Source: Pseudomonadota bacterium
GTDB taxonomy: Bacteria > Pseudomonadota > Gammaproteobacteria > Steroidobacterales > Steroidobacteraceae
Direction: 5' to 3'
Length of the DNA stretch: 43,728 nt
NCBI GenBank assembly: GCA_947453065.1
Contig: CANGFJ010000003.1
Location: 1-43,728 of the forward strand
How positions within the stretch are numbered: the stretch's first letter is position 1; each line of letters opens with the position of its first letter. The translations under genes were made by a program, and so were the position numbers. This document shows positions 14,285-22,469 of this stretch, piece after piece. A model generated the notes under the pieces. It had not been told where the DNA came from and did not search any database. It saw nothing but the letters and a program-made list of their open reading frames with translations.

Positions 14285-16789
14285 ATGAAACGTATCTCGG
14301 TATCCGCAATGCTGCTCGCGGCCGGACTTGTGTCGATTCCGGCGGGCGCTGCCGAAAAGGGCGTGCTGGAGGAAATCGTCGTGACGTCCACCAAGCGCCA
14401 GCAGACGCTGCAGGATGTGCCGGTGGCGGTGACCGTCACCACGGCAGACACCCTCGCCAAGGCGCAGATCAGCGACATTCTGGATCTGCAGTCGATCGTG
14501 CCCTCGCTGCGGGTGTCGCAGCTGCAGACCTCGACCCAGACCAACTTCCTGATCCGCGGCTTCGGCAATGGCGCCAACAACCCGGGTATCGAGTCGTCGG
14601 TGGGCGTGTTCATCGATGGCGTATACCGGTCACGCTCTGCGTCGCAGATTGGCGATCTGGTCGATGTGGAACGCGTCGAAGTGCTGCGTGGCCCGCAGAG
14701 CACGCTGTTCGGGCAGAACGCCTCCGCAGGCGTCATCAGTGTCGTGACGCGCAAGCCGTCGTTCACCCCGGGTGGCTCGGTCGAGCTGGGCCTGGGCGAT
14801 TACAACGCGCGCAGCCTCAAGGCCCATTTCTCGGGGCCCCTCAGTGACCGCGTTGCCTTCAGCGTGTCGGGCAGTGGCAGTACGCGCGACGGCTATTTCA
14901 CCAACCTGGCCAACGGCCATGGCATCAACGACCGCAACCGGCTCGATTTTCGTGGCCAGTTGCTCTTCCAGGCCAATGAAGACTTCTCGCTGCGCCTGAT
15001 CGGCGACACCAGCCGCATCGACGAAGCGTGCTGCGGTGTGGTCAACATTCTCAACGGCCCCACCGGCGCTTTAATCGGCGCCGTCGGCGGGAAGCTCTAT
15101 GCGGGTGATGCCTTCGACCGCAAGGCCTATCTCAACGGCGACCCGACCAACGTCGTGAGCAACAGCGGCTTGTCGCTGCATGCTGACTGGCATCGCGGCG
15201 CACTGACCTTCAACTCAATCACCGCACTGCGAAGCCAGAGCGCGAAGTTCAACTACGACTCGGACTTCACCAGCGCCGACCTGGTGCCCGTGAACCGCAA
15301 CGACCAGGCCCTGCACACATTCACGCAGGAGCTGCGCGTGAGCTTCGACAACGGCGGACCGGTCACGGGCCTGCTGGGCGGCTACCTGTTCCGCGAGAGC
15401 GTGAAGTACGACAACACACTGGCCTATGGCGCAGGCATGCGGGGTTACGCGACCGGCCTGGTCGCTGCGGCAACCGGCAGTGCGTCGGTGCTGAACGGCC
15501 TGGAGGCTTCACTGGGCCTGCCTGCTGGCACGTTCTTCAAGGCCGGCACGGGCGGCACGATCAACGCCAACCAGGATAACGACTCTTACACGCTGTTCGG
15601 CCAGGCGGACTGGAAAGTCATCGACAAGCTCACGCTGACTGCGGGCATGGCCTATACGAAGAACAACAAGGATGTGCAGCTGCTCCAGAGCAACACCGAT
15701 GTGTTCTCGGGGCTGAACCTGGTTCAGGTCGGCTTTGGTGGCGTGTTCCAGTCGCTGACGGGCCTGGCACCGACGCCGGCAAACATCGGGCTGTCGGCCG
15801 GTACGCTGGCGGCGGCACGCGCTGCGGATGCCATCAGCGTGCATGCCTGCTCGGCCACCTATCCGCCGCCGGCCTGCAACACGGCGCTGGGCCTGTACCC
15901 CCTGCAGTTCCTCGCGCCGGTCGTGCCGTTTGACGACGGGCACTCCAGCGATGGCAAGGCCACCTACACGCTGCGTCTGGCCTACGACCTGGCGGACAAG
16001 CTGAAGGTTTACGGTGGTGTGTCCACAGGCTTCAAGGCCACGTCGTGGAACCTCTCGCGCGACAGCAAGCCGTTTGCCCCGGCCACGGCAGACCGTTCGC
16101 CGCTCGGCGGCTATGTAAACCCGTACTACGGCCGCTATGGCACGCGTTACGCCGGCCCCGAAGAGTCCACCGTCTATGAGCTGGGCCTCAAGGGACAATG
16201 GACGCAGGGCTCACTGAACCTCGCCGTGTTCGACCAGGCCATCAAGGGGTTCCAGTCCAACATCTTCTCCGGCACGGGCTTCAACCTCGCCAATGCCGGC
16301 AAGGTATCGGTCAAGGGCGTGGAGCTCGAGACGCTCTACACGCCGAACCGCAACTGGGAGTTCTCGTTCGCCGGAACGTTCCTCGACCCGAATTACGACA
16401 GCTTCGTGGGTGCCGAGGGCCCCAACGGACCGGTGGACCTCTCGGGCACGTCACCAGCCGGGGTTCACGCGACGAGCCTGTCGACCGCAGCCACCTACAA
16501 GTGGGAAATCGGCGCCTACGACGGCTTCGTGCGCGCCGATTACCAGTACCAGAGCAAGGTACAGGTGGTGGAGAACGTGCCGGAAGCGCAGGCCTCGCGC
16601 GAGGTCAACACACTCAATGCCAGCGTGGGTGTGTCACGCAATGGCTGGGACGCCATGTTGTGGGGTCGCAACCTGAACGACGACGGCTACCTGGTGAGTG
16701 CCTTCCCGTCGGTGGCACAGTCGGGCAGCCTGTCGGCTTACCCGAACAGCCCGCGCATGTGGGGCGTGACGCTGCGCAAGACGTTCTGA
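14285..16789 (+). CDS. TonB-dependent outer-membrane receptor
   Basis: The product is 834 aa from the ATG at 14285 (the track begins 32 codons early). The order of parts is a signal peptide ending SIPAGAA, a TonB-box-like EEIVVTSTKR, and a plug domain with DVPVAVTVTT, NFLIRGFGNGANNPGIESSVGVFIDGV and VERVEVLRGPQSTLFGQNASAGVISVVTRKP. A long beta-barrel follows, ending in the terminal aromatic WGVTLRKTF used for outer-membrane insertion. It is similar to the iron-complex receptor class that in Sphingomonas and Steroidobacter-like bacteria also takes up organic molecules. There is no FecR or sigma factor next door. The substrate is unknown. Confidence 0.93.
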   Translation: MKRISVSAMLLAAGLVSIPAGAAEKGVLEEIVVTSTKRQQTLQDVPVAVTVTTADTLAKAQISDILDLQSIVPSLRVSQLQTSTQTNFLIRGFGNGANNPGIESSVGVFIDGVYRSRSASQIGDLVDVERVEVLRGPQSTLFGQNASAGVISVVTRKPSFTPGGSVELGLGDYNARSLKAHFSGPLSDRVAFSVSGSGSTRDGYFTNLANGHGINDRNRLDFRGQLLFQANEDFSLRLIGDTSRIDEACCGVVNILNGPTGALIGAVGGKLYAGDAFDRKAYLNGDPTNVVSNSGLSLHADWHRGALTFNSITALRSQSAKFNYDSDFTSADLVPVNRNDQALHTFTQELRVSFDNGGPVTGLLGGYLFRESVKYDNTLAYGAGMRGYATGLVAAATGSASVLNGLEASLGLPAGTFFKAGTGGTINANQDNDSYTLFGQADWKVIDKLTLTAGMAYTKNNKDVQLLQSNTDVFSGLNLVQVGFGGVFQSLTGLAPTPANIGLSAGTLAAARAADAISVHACSATYPPPACNTALGLYPLQFLAPVVPFDDGHSSDGKATYTLRLAYDLADKLKVYGGVSTGFKATSWNLSRDSKPFAPATADRSPLGGYVNPYYGRYGTRYAGPEESTVYELGLKGQWTQGSLNLAVFDQAIKGFQSNIFSGTGFNLANAGKVSVKGVELETLYTPNRNWEFSFAGTFLDPNYDSFVGAEGPNGPVDLSGTSPAGVHATSLSTAATYKWEIGAYDGFVRADYQYQSKVQVVENVPEAQASREVNTLNASVGVSRNGWDAMLWGRNLNDDGYLVSAFPSVAQSGSLSAYPNSPRMWGVTLRKTF

Positions 16790-16797
16790 GCCACTGC

Positions 16798-16831
16798 TCG
16801 CCTGGCCGGCGCACGCGCGCGGGTCAGGCGA
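16798..16831. terminator. Hairpin between convergent TonB receptor and phoD genes
   Basis: TCGCCTGGCC (16798-16807) can pair with GGTCAGGCGA (16822-16831) with one G-T pair, loop about 14 nt. It spans the phoD-like stop codon and begins 9 bp after the receptor stop. There is no T-tract on either strand, so it is at best a factor-dependent or bidirectional stop. Confidence 0.4.
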
Positions 16832-18305
16832 TCTGGATGTCCGGGCGCCCTGCTTCGACGATGCAGGACTTGAGCACGTAGCGCCCGCTCTGCGGATCAC
16901 GCGCATCATCCAGCGCGACCAGGTCCACCTGCAGCCGATCAGGCCGCAGCGCCAGCCTCAGATAGCCACGCTTTTCACCGGCGCAATAGCGCAGGTTGGC
17001 GTTGTCGCGTTGCCATTCATCCATCAAGCGCTGCGGTCGCGCGCCCGAGGAGATGCTTGTGGCCACGAATTCAGCAGCCACCATGGTGGACTCGGGTCGC
17101 TCTGGCGTGACAGTGACCTGGCCCACGATAAACGCATGCACATCGCCCGTCAGCACCACGGGGTTGGTCACGCGCGACTGCTGCAGCGTGTCGATCAGTC
17201 GCTGACGTGCCGCCGGATAGGCGTTCCAGTTGTCGCTGCCATAGCGCAGTTCGCCATCGCGGCGCTCGAGCAGGTGCGAGACCACCGTACCCTGCGCGAG
17301 GAAGGTCCAGCGGCTGCGCGTGGCCTGCAGTCGCTGCGTGAGCCAGCGTTCCTGCGCGGCGCCGAGCATGGTGTCTGGATGGTGGGAGCGGAACTGCCGC
17401 TGGTCGAGCAGACAAAGCGAAGCCAGGTCACCACACAAGGCCTGCGTAGCGATCGACATGCGGTGGCCGCGAGGTGCGCATTCTGGCGGCAGCGGCATGT
17501 GCTCGAAATACGCACGATACGCAGCGGTACGGCGCGCCAGGAAAACAGCGGGGTCTTCGTGATCAGGGGACGTCAGGCCTGCATAGTCGTTGGCCACTTC
17601 GTGATCGTCCCAGGTAGCCATCCACGGGCTGGCGGCATGGGCGGCCTGTAACGAGGTGTCGGTCTTGTAGAGCGCGTAGCGCGCACGATATTCGTCGAGC
17701 GTGTGGATCTCGGCGGAGTTGTGCTGGCGGAGGGCGTTGGGGTTGATGCCGTATTCGTAGATGTAGTCGCCCAGATGCAGGACCAGGTCGGGTGCGTCGG
17801 CGGCGATATGGCGATAGGCCGCGTAGTGGCCCTGCTCATAGTTCTGGCAGCAGGCCACGGCAAGATTCAGTGCCGCGACCTGGGCACCCTGCGCGGGCAG
17901 GGTGCGCGTGCGCGCCGCAGGGCTGCGGTGGCCGGCAGCCGTGAACCGGTACCAGTAGTCACACTGCGGCTGCAGGCCCTGCACCCTCACATGGACGCTG
18001 TGTGCCCAGGTGGGATCGGCACTCGTCGTCCCGTGGGCGACGGTGTGCGTCATGGCCGCATCGGTGGCGACTTCCCAGTGCACGGCATAACGAGACGGCG
18101 GCATGCCGCCCTGCGGGGCCAGCGGCTGGGGCGCAAGGCGCGTCCACAAGACCACCGAATCGGCGGTTGGATAGCCGGAGGCCACGCCGAGCCGGAAGGG
18201 GTCATCCGGCAAGGCCGGTGGTGCACCCCACGCCCGGCCTGGCAACGGCAGGCCCACGCTGCCCAACGCGGCGATGGCCTGCAGGACTTGCCGCCGATCG
18301 GTCAC
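16824..18305 (-). CDS. phoD: Alkaline phosphatase D family protein (PhoD-like)
   Basis: The product is 493 aa. It begins MTDRRQVLQAIAALGSVGLPLPGRAWG, a twin-arginine-like signal, as expected for PhoD, which is folded with metals before export. The N-terminal PhoD_N domain contains RLGVASGYPTADSVVLWTRL. The catalytic part shows AVACCQNYEQGHYAAYRHIA, LVLHLGDYIYEYG, WMATWDDHEVANDYAG and VVLTGDVHAFIVGQV, the metal-ligand motifs of the family. It hydrolyses phosphate mono- or diesters in the periplasm. The start is a GTG overlapping the stop of the AI-2E permease gene (GTGA), so the two are co-translated. Confidence 0.92.
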   Translation of the reverse strand: MTDRRQVLQAIAALGSVGLPLPGRAWGAPPALPDDPFRLGVASGYPTADSVVLWTRLAPQPLAPQGGMPPSRYAVHWEVATDAAMTHTVAHGTTSADPTWAHSVHVRVQGLQPQCDYWYRFTAAGHRSPAARTRTLPAQGAQVAALNLAVACCQNYEQGHYAAYRHIAADAPDLVLHLGDYIYEYGINPNALRQHNSAEIHTLDEYRARYALYKTDTSLQAAHAASPWMATWDDHEVANDYAGLTSPDHEDPAVFLARRTAAYRAYFEHMPLPPECAPRGHRMSIATQALCGDLASLCLLDQRQFRSHHPDTMLGAAQERWLTQRLQATRSRWTFLAQGTVVSHLLERRDGELRYGSDNWNAYPAARQRLIDTLQQSRVTNPVVLTGDVHAFIVGQVTVTPERPESTMVAAEFVATSISSGARPQRLMDEWQRDNANLRYCAGEKRGYLRLALRPDRLQVDLVALDDARDPQSGRYVLKSCIVEAGRPDIQIA

Positions 18306-19309
18306 ACCAGCCCCTTGGCCGTCAGTTCGTCCTTCAGATAGCTGTAGTAGATCGGCGCGGCGACCAAGCCTGGCAGCCCGAAGATCGACTCCATCACCAG
18401 CATGGCCAGCAGCAGCTCCCAGGTACGGGCCCGGATTTCGGTGCCGATGATCCGCGCATTGACCAGGTATTCAAGCTTGTGGATCGTGACCAGGAAGATC
18501 AGGGACCCGACCGCAGCACCCAGCGAAGCACTGAGGCTGACCACCACGATGACGGTATTGGTAAGGAGGTTGCCCACCAGCGGCAACAGGCCCACGAAGA
18601 ACGTCACGGCGATCACTGTCTTCACAAAAGGCAGGTGCACACCACAGAGCGGCAGCACCACGACGAGGTAGATCGCCGTGAGCGTGGTGTTGAGGGCCGA
18701 GATGCGGACCTGCGCAAACGCGAAGCGGCGGAAGCTGTTGCTGAGAATCGCTGCGCGGGCCTTCAACGCCTGGACCAGCGGCGGGGCGCCTCCGGTTTCA
18801 GTCAGCGGCGTGAACGCCATGAGGCTGCCAATGAGGATGCCGACCACGACATGAATCAGGCCACGGCCGAGGTTTGCGCCGGTGGCCTTGAGTTCGCCTG
18901 CATGGTTACGCAGCCAGCCAGACGTGGCGTTCTGCAGCTCTTCTGCCGTCGACGGCACATAAGCCTGCACCCACTCAGGCAGGCGGGTGCGTGCGGTTTC
19001 GATGAGGTCGGCCATCTTCTGCAGCAGCGCGACCAGGCTATCGGGGCCGCGTGCGGTCAGCGCGGCCACGCCGATGCCAGCGCCAGTGGCCAGCAACGCG
19101 ATCACGGCGATCATCAGCAGCAGCACGATGAGCTTGCGCACGCGCAGCGAAGTGCCGGTGATCTGCAGGCCGTGGGCAGCACCGTGGATGAGCTCATGCG
19201 CCAGCAGGCCAGCCAGCAGGGCAGCCAGCAAATGCAGTTCCAGCACGGTCAGCAGTGCGGTGCCGGCCAGGCACCAGGCGGCCAGTTCGCAACGGGCGTT
19301 TGTGTTCAT
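18302..19309 (-). CDS. AI-2E family (PerM-like) membrane permease
   Basis: The product is 335 aa from the ATG at 19309. The track's start at 19480 would run into the divergent EamA gene; the chosen start begins a hydrophobic helix (MNTNARCELAAWCLAGTALL). About eight TM segments and a central soluble loop (LLQKMADLIETARTRLPEWVQAYVPSTAEELQ) are typical. The family signature regions LVVVLPLCGVHLPFVKTVIAVTFFVGLLPLVGNLLTNTVIV are clear. Members export or exchange small molecules; the name comes from E. coli TqsA, but most members have no link to AI-2. It is coupled to phoD. Confidence 0.9.
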   Translation of the reverse strand: MNTNARCELAAWCLAGTALLTVLELHLLAALLAGLLAHELIHGAAHGLQITGTSLRVRKLIVLLLMIAVIALLATGAGIGVAALTARGPDSLVALLQKMADLIETARTRLPEWVQAYVPSTAEELQNATSGWLRNHAGELKATGANLGRGLIHVVVGILIGSLMAFTPLTETGGAPPLVQALKARAAILSNSFRRFAFAQVRISALNTTLTAIYLVVVLPLCGVHLPFVKTVIAVTFFVGLLPLVGNLLTNTVIVVVSLSASLGAAVGSLIFLVTIHKLEYLVNARIIGTEIRARTWELLLAMLVMESIFGLPGLVAAPIYYSYLKDELTAKGLV

Positions 19310-19349
19310 GGCTCGTTTATAGACGAGCAAGGCGTCTTTGGGTACGGCA

Positions 19350-19355
19350 TATACT
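19350..19355 (+). promoter_or_regulatory. -10-like element just upstream of the EamA gene
   Basis: TATACT matches the sigma-70 -10 consensus in five of six bases and lies 6 bp upstream of the GTG chosen as the EamA start. Transcription would begin at or next to that GTG, giving a leaderless or nearly leaderless message. No good -35 element is visible. Confidence 0.4.
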
Positions 19356-19361
19356 CGCGCC

Positions 19362-20210
19362 GTGCGCTCAAGGCCCCTCCTGCTCCCGATAGCCGCCATT
19401 CTTGTGGCGATGTGCTCGATCCAGTTCGGGGCCTCGCTGGCCAAGTCCCTGTTTCCCGTGCTGGGGCCAATCGGCGCCACGACCCTGCGACTGTGGCTGG
19501 CGGCCCTGATACTGGGCGTGCTGTACCGGCCCTGGCGCGGTCGGCCATTGGCCGGCAGCTGGCCTGCGCTACTGGGCTACGGCGCGGTGCTGGGCCTGAT
19601 GAACCTCTTTTACTACCTGGCGCTTGAGCGCATCCCGATGGGCATCGTGGTGGCCATCGAGTTTCTCGGACCGCTGGCGGTGGCGATCCGGGCCTCGCAT
19701 CGCCGGCTCGATTTTGTGTGGATCGTCTTGGCGATAGCCGGTCTGTTGCTGCTGCTGCCGCTGACCACGGACTCACCGACGCTGGACCCGCTGGGTATTG
19801 GCTATGCCTTGCTCGCCGGTGTGGGCTGGGCGCTGTACATCGTGTTCGGCACCCGGGCGGGCACCGATCATGGTGGCCGCACCGTGGCGATCGGCATGGT
19901 GGTCGGTGCCGCCGTGGCCTTGCCCATTGGCACCGTCGTGGCGGGCAGCGCGCTGCTGACGCTGTCGGCGCTGCCTGTTGCACTGCTGGTTGCCGTGCTG
20001 TCCAGCGCCCTGCCCTACACGCTGGAGATGTATGCGATGACGCGCATGCCCACCCGCACCTTCGGCATCTTCATGAGCGTGGAGCCGGCCCTGGCGGCGC
20101 TGGTGGGCTTGGCGATGCTGGGTGAGCAGCTGGCGCCGCTGCAATGGCTGGCGATTGGCTGTGTCATGCTGGCTTCCTTTGGCAGCGCGCTGACCTCGGC
20201 GCGCGTCTAA
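19362..20210 (+). CDS. EamA/DMT family transporter (RhtA-like exporter)
   Basis: The product is 282 aa from GTG 19362; the track's TTG at 19338 would lie upstream of the likely -10 element. There are about ten TM helices in two EamA repeats. The second repeat contains LPYTLEMYAMTRMPTRTFGIFMSVEPALAALVGLAMLGEQL, close to the threonine/homoserine exporter RhtA subgroup. It probably exports amino acids or related metabolites across the inner membrane. It is transcribed away from the AI-2E gene and followed 14 bp later by a small membrane protein gene. Confidence 0.88.
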   Translation: MRSRPLLLPIAAILVAMCSIQFGASLAKSLFPVLGPIGATTLRLWLAALILGVLYRPWRGRPLAGSWPALLGYGAVLGLMNLFYYLALERIPMGIVVAIEFLGPLAVAIRASHRRLDFVWIVLAIAGLLLLLPLTTDSPTLDPLGIGYALLAGVGWALYIVFGTRAGTDHGGRTVAIGMVVGAAVALPIGTVVAGSALLTLSALPVALLVAVLSSALPYTLEMYAMTRMPTRTFGIFMSVEPALAALVGLAMLGEQLAPLQWLAIGCVMLASFGSALTSARV

Positions 20211-20224
20211 CGGGAGTCATCGCC

Positions 20225-20404
20225 ATGCGTATCGTCGTCAGGATCATCGCCGTCATGCTCGTGACACTCGGCGTCATCTGGATGCTGCAGGGCGTAGGCG
20301 TCCTGCCGGGCAGCTTCATGACCGGCCAGCTGCAGTGGGCCGCCTATGGCGCACTGAGTATCGTGGTGGGCGTGGCCTTGCTGGTGTGGAACCGCCGCAA
20401 CTGA
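20225..20404 (+). CDS. Small two-TM membrane protein
   Basis: The product is 59 aa from the ATG at 20225, preceded by GGGAG. The track's ORF from 20144 begins inside the EamA gene. It consists of two hydrophobic helices (RIIAVMLVTLGVIWMLQGVGV and WAAYGALSIVVGVALLVW) joined by LPGSFMTGQLQ, with a basic end. Small proteins with this GVLPGSFM loop are common in proteobacteria, but I know no function. Confidence 0.8.
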   Translation: MRIVVRIIAVMLVTLGVIWMLQGVGVLPGSFMTGQLQWAAYGALSIVVGVALLVWNRRN

Positions 20405-20432
20405 TCGATCGGCATCCGTAGTTCCCCGCTTG

Positions 20433-20482
20433 GCGCACGCGAGTTCGTGCGCACACCATGGCGATCTGACCGCACCGCGGTC
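20433..20482 (+). other. Two adjacent short hairpins before the cytochrome gene
   Basis: GCGCACG/CGTGCGC (20433-20439 with 20446-20452) and GACCGC/GCGGTC (20468-20473 with 20477-20482) form two stem-loops in the 93-bp gap between the small membrane protein and the cytochrome gene. There is no T-tract after either. They could end transcription weakly or stabilise an mRNA end. Confidence 0.35.
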
Positions 20483-20497
20483 GCCAGCGGACAGGGC

Positions 20498-21877
20498 GTG
20501 AAGACACAACGAGGGCTGCTGCTGGTTCTGCTCCTGTGCTGCGCGGGTGCACAGCCTGCCGAGACGCCACCTGGCGCGTCGGCCCTGCCCGTTGCGCTGC
20601 CGCGGCGGGCGCTGCGCTGGATCAACCCGGACGAGACGGGTGGACTGGCGGCCCATGGCACCTACACCAACGCGCTGGGAGTACTGGGCGTGGTCAACGC
20701 CAGCGGCGCCGCGGATGCGACAGGGCATCCGTTCTTCGCGTCACTGGGCAGCAATGGCCGTGCCTGCGTCAGCTGCCACCAGCCGCAGGACGGCATGAGC
20801 CTGTCGCTGGACAGCATCCACCGGCAGTGGCAGGTGACGCAGGGCCAGGATCCCATCTTTGCGGCGGTGGATGGTGCCGACTGTCCGCACCTGCCGCAGG
20901 AACAGGCCGCCTCGCACTCGCTGTTGCTCAACCGGGGCTTGTTCCGCGTCTTCCTGCCCTGGCCACCGCGCGACGCCAAGGGCCAGGCCATCGCACCCGA
21001 ATTCACACTGGAAGTGCTGCGCGATCCCACCGGCTGCAACACCCATGCGCAGTTCGGGCTGGCCGCGCCAGACCCGAAAGTCTCGGTGTATCGGCGACCT
21101 CGTCCCGCTGCCAACCTGAAGTACGCGATACGGCAGCCCTTCAACCTCATGGCCGATGCGCGGGCCGCCAGCCTGTCGGCGCAGGCCGCCGATGCCGCGG
21201 CCACGCACCTGGAACGGCGCGAGCCGCTGACGGCTGCGCAATTGGCGGCCATCGTCGACTTCGAGCGCCAGGTCTATGTCGCGCAGGTCATCGACCGCAA
21301 GGCCGGCAGGCTCGTTGAACCGGGCGCACCGGCAGCACTGGGGCCTGCCGCGCTGGTCGACGGGGCGGCCGGTCTTGCGGCGGATAGCCGCCACCCGGTG
21401 TTCGGCGGTCCGGACGACTGGGCGACAACACCCGACACCCCGGCGCGGGCTGCCATCGTGCGCGGACAGCAGCTGTTTGCCGCGCGGCGCTTCCGCCATG
21501 CAGGCGCGAGCGAATCCTGCGCCAGCTGCCATGACATGCGCCTGACCGGGCTCAACACCCGCACGGGCTGGATCAATGCCGGTACCACGACCCAGGATGC
21601 CATCGCGGAACTGCCGCTGTTCCGGTTGACCTGCAAGGCATCGAGACGCGTGGTGCTGACGCAGGACCCGGGCCGCGCACTGATTTCCGGGCAATGCCGG
21701 GACATCGGCGCGATCGTCCTGCAGCCGCTGCGCGGCCTGGCATCACGGCCGCCTTATTTCGCCAGCGGCTCGGCTGCGACGCTGCGCGAGGTCATCGACC
21801 TGCATGCGGCGCGTTACAACGGCCACTACAGCGAACAGGAGAAGGCGGATCTGGCCAGTTTTCTTGGGGTGCTGTAG
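20498..21877 (+). CDS. Exported di-haem cytochrome c family protein (CCP/MauG-like arrangement)
   Basis: The product is 459 aa from GTG 20498, which begins a signal peptide (MKTQRGLLLVLLLCCAGA); the track's earlier GTG adds 17 residues. Two c-type haem sites are present: CVSCH (about 90-94) and CASCH (about 341-345). Their wide spacing and the segment RGQQLFAARRF before the second site fit the two-domain architecture of di-haem cytochrome peroxidase relatives. It should be periplasmic and carry electrons or act as an oxidase or peroxidase. Its stop is 10 bp before the SOUL gene. Substrate unknown. Confidence 0.82.
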   Translation: MKTQRGLLLVLLLCCAGAQPAETPPGASALPVALPRRALRWINPDETGGLAAHGTYTNALGVLGVVNASGAADATGHPFFASLGSNGRACVSCHQPQDGMSLSLDSIHRQWQVTQGQDPIFAAVDGADCPHLPQEQAASHSLLLNRGLFRVFLPWPPRDAKGQAIAPEFTLEVLRDPTGCNTHAQFGLAAPDPKVSVYRRPRPAANLKYAIRQPFNLMADARAASLSAQAADAAATHLERREPLTAAQLAAIVDFERQVYVAQVIDRKAGRLVEPGAPAALGPAALVDGAAGLAADSRHPVFGGPDDWATTPDTPARAAIVRGQQLFAARRFRHAGASESCASCHDMRLTGLNTRTGWINAGTTTQDAIAELPLFRLTCKASRRVVLTQDPGRALISGQCRDIGAIVLQPLRGLASRPPYFASGSAATLREVIDLHAARYNGHYSEQEKADLASFLGVL

Positions 21878-21887
21878 CGTCTGGCGG

Positions 21888-22469
21888 ATGAGCCGACTGA
21901 TCCTGCCCACACTACTACTGGCCTTTGCCTGGAGCCTGCCTGCCATGGCCATTGAAGAGCCTTCCTATCGCGTGGTCGAAGCGGAAGGCAACTTCCAACT
22001 GCGCGAATACCCCAGTTATCTGCTGGCCGAAACGCGCGTGGCCGCGGACTTCGAGGACGCGGGCAGCATCGCGTTTGGCCGGCTCTTCCGCTACATCAGC
22101 GGCGGCAACCAGGGGAAACAGAAGGTCGCGATGACAGCCCCCGTGCGGCAGGAAGCCGGCGAGGCGGGCAGCCAACGCGTGGCCTTCGTGGTGCCGGCCG
22201 AGTTCAGCCGTGCCACGGTACCCGTGCCGGGTGATCCGCAGATCAGCATCCGCGAGCAGCCTGCCCAGCGGGTGGCCGCCCTGCGCTATTCGGGTCGCTG
22301 GACCGAGGCCAACTACCGCGACCGGGAACGCTCGCTGCGCGACTGGATGTCACGGCGTGGGCTCAAGGCCGCAGGTCCCGCTGTGTACGCGCGCTACAAC
22401 GCGCCCTTCGTGCCCTGGCCGTTGCGACGGAACGAAGTGATGGTGCCGGTAGAGGCCCCTGCGCCGTGA
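21888..22469 (+). CDS. Exported SOUL family haem-binding protein
   Basis: The product is 193 aa from the ATG at 21888; the track's start at 21804 lies inside the cytochrome gene. A signal peptide (MSRLILPTLLLAFAWSLPAMA) leads to a SOUL domain: YRVVEAEGNFQLREYPSYLLAETRV, AFGRLFRYISGGNQGKQKVAMTAPV and RVAALRYSGRW. Bacterial SOUL proteins bind haem or related tetrapyrroles loosely. A periplasmic location beside a di-haem cytochrome fits haem handling. The stop overlaps the NUDIX start (GTGA). Confidence 0.9.
   Translation: MSRLILPTLLLAFAWSLPAMAIEEPSYRVVEAEGNFQLREYPSYLLAETRVAADFEDAGSIAFGRLFRYISGGNQGKQKVAMTAPVRQEAGEAGSQRVAFVVPAEFSRATVPVPGDPQISIREQPAQRVAALRYSGRWTEANYRDRERSLRDWMSRRGLKAAGPAVYARYNAPFVPWPLRRNEVMVPVEAPAP

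Noticed and set aside
18302-19309. Quorum-sensing AI-2 exporter
   Set aside because: The family name does not prove the substrate, and no luxS or lsr gene is near.
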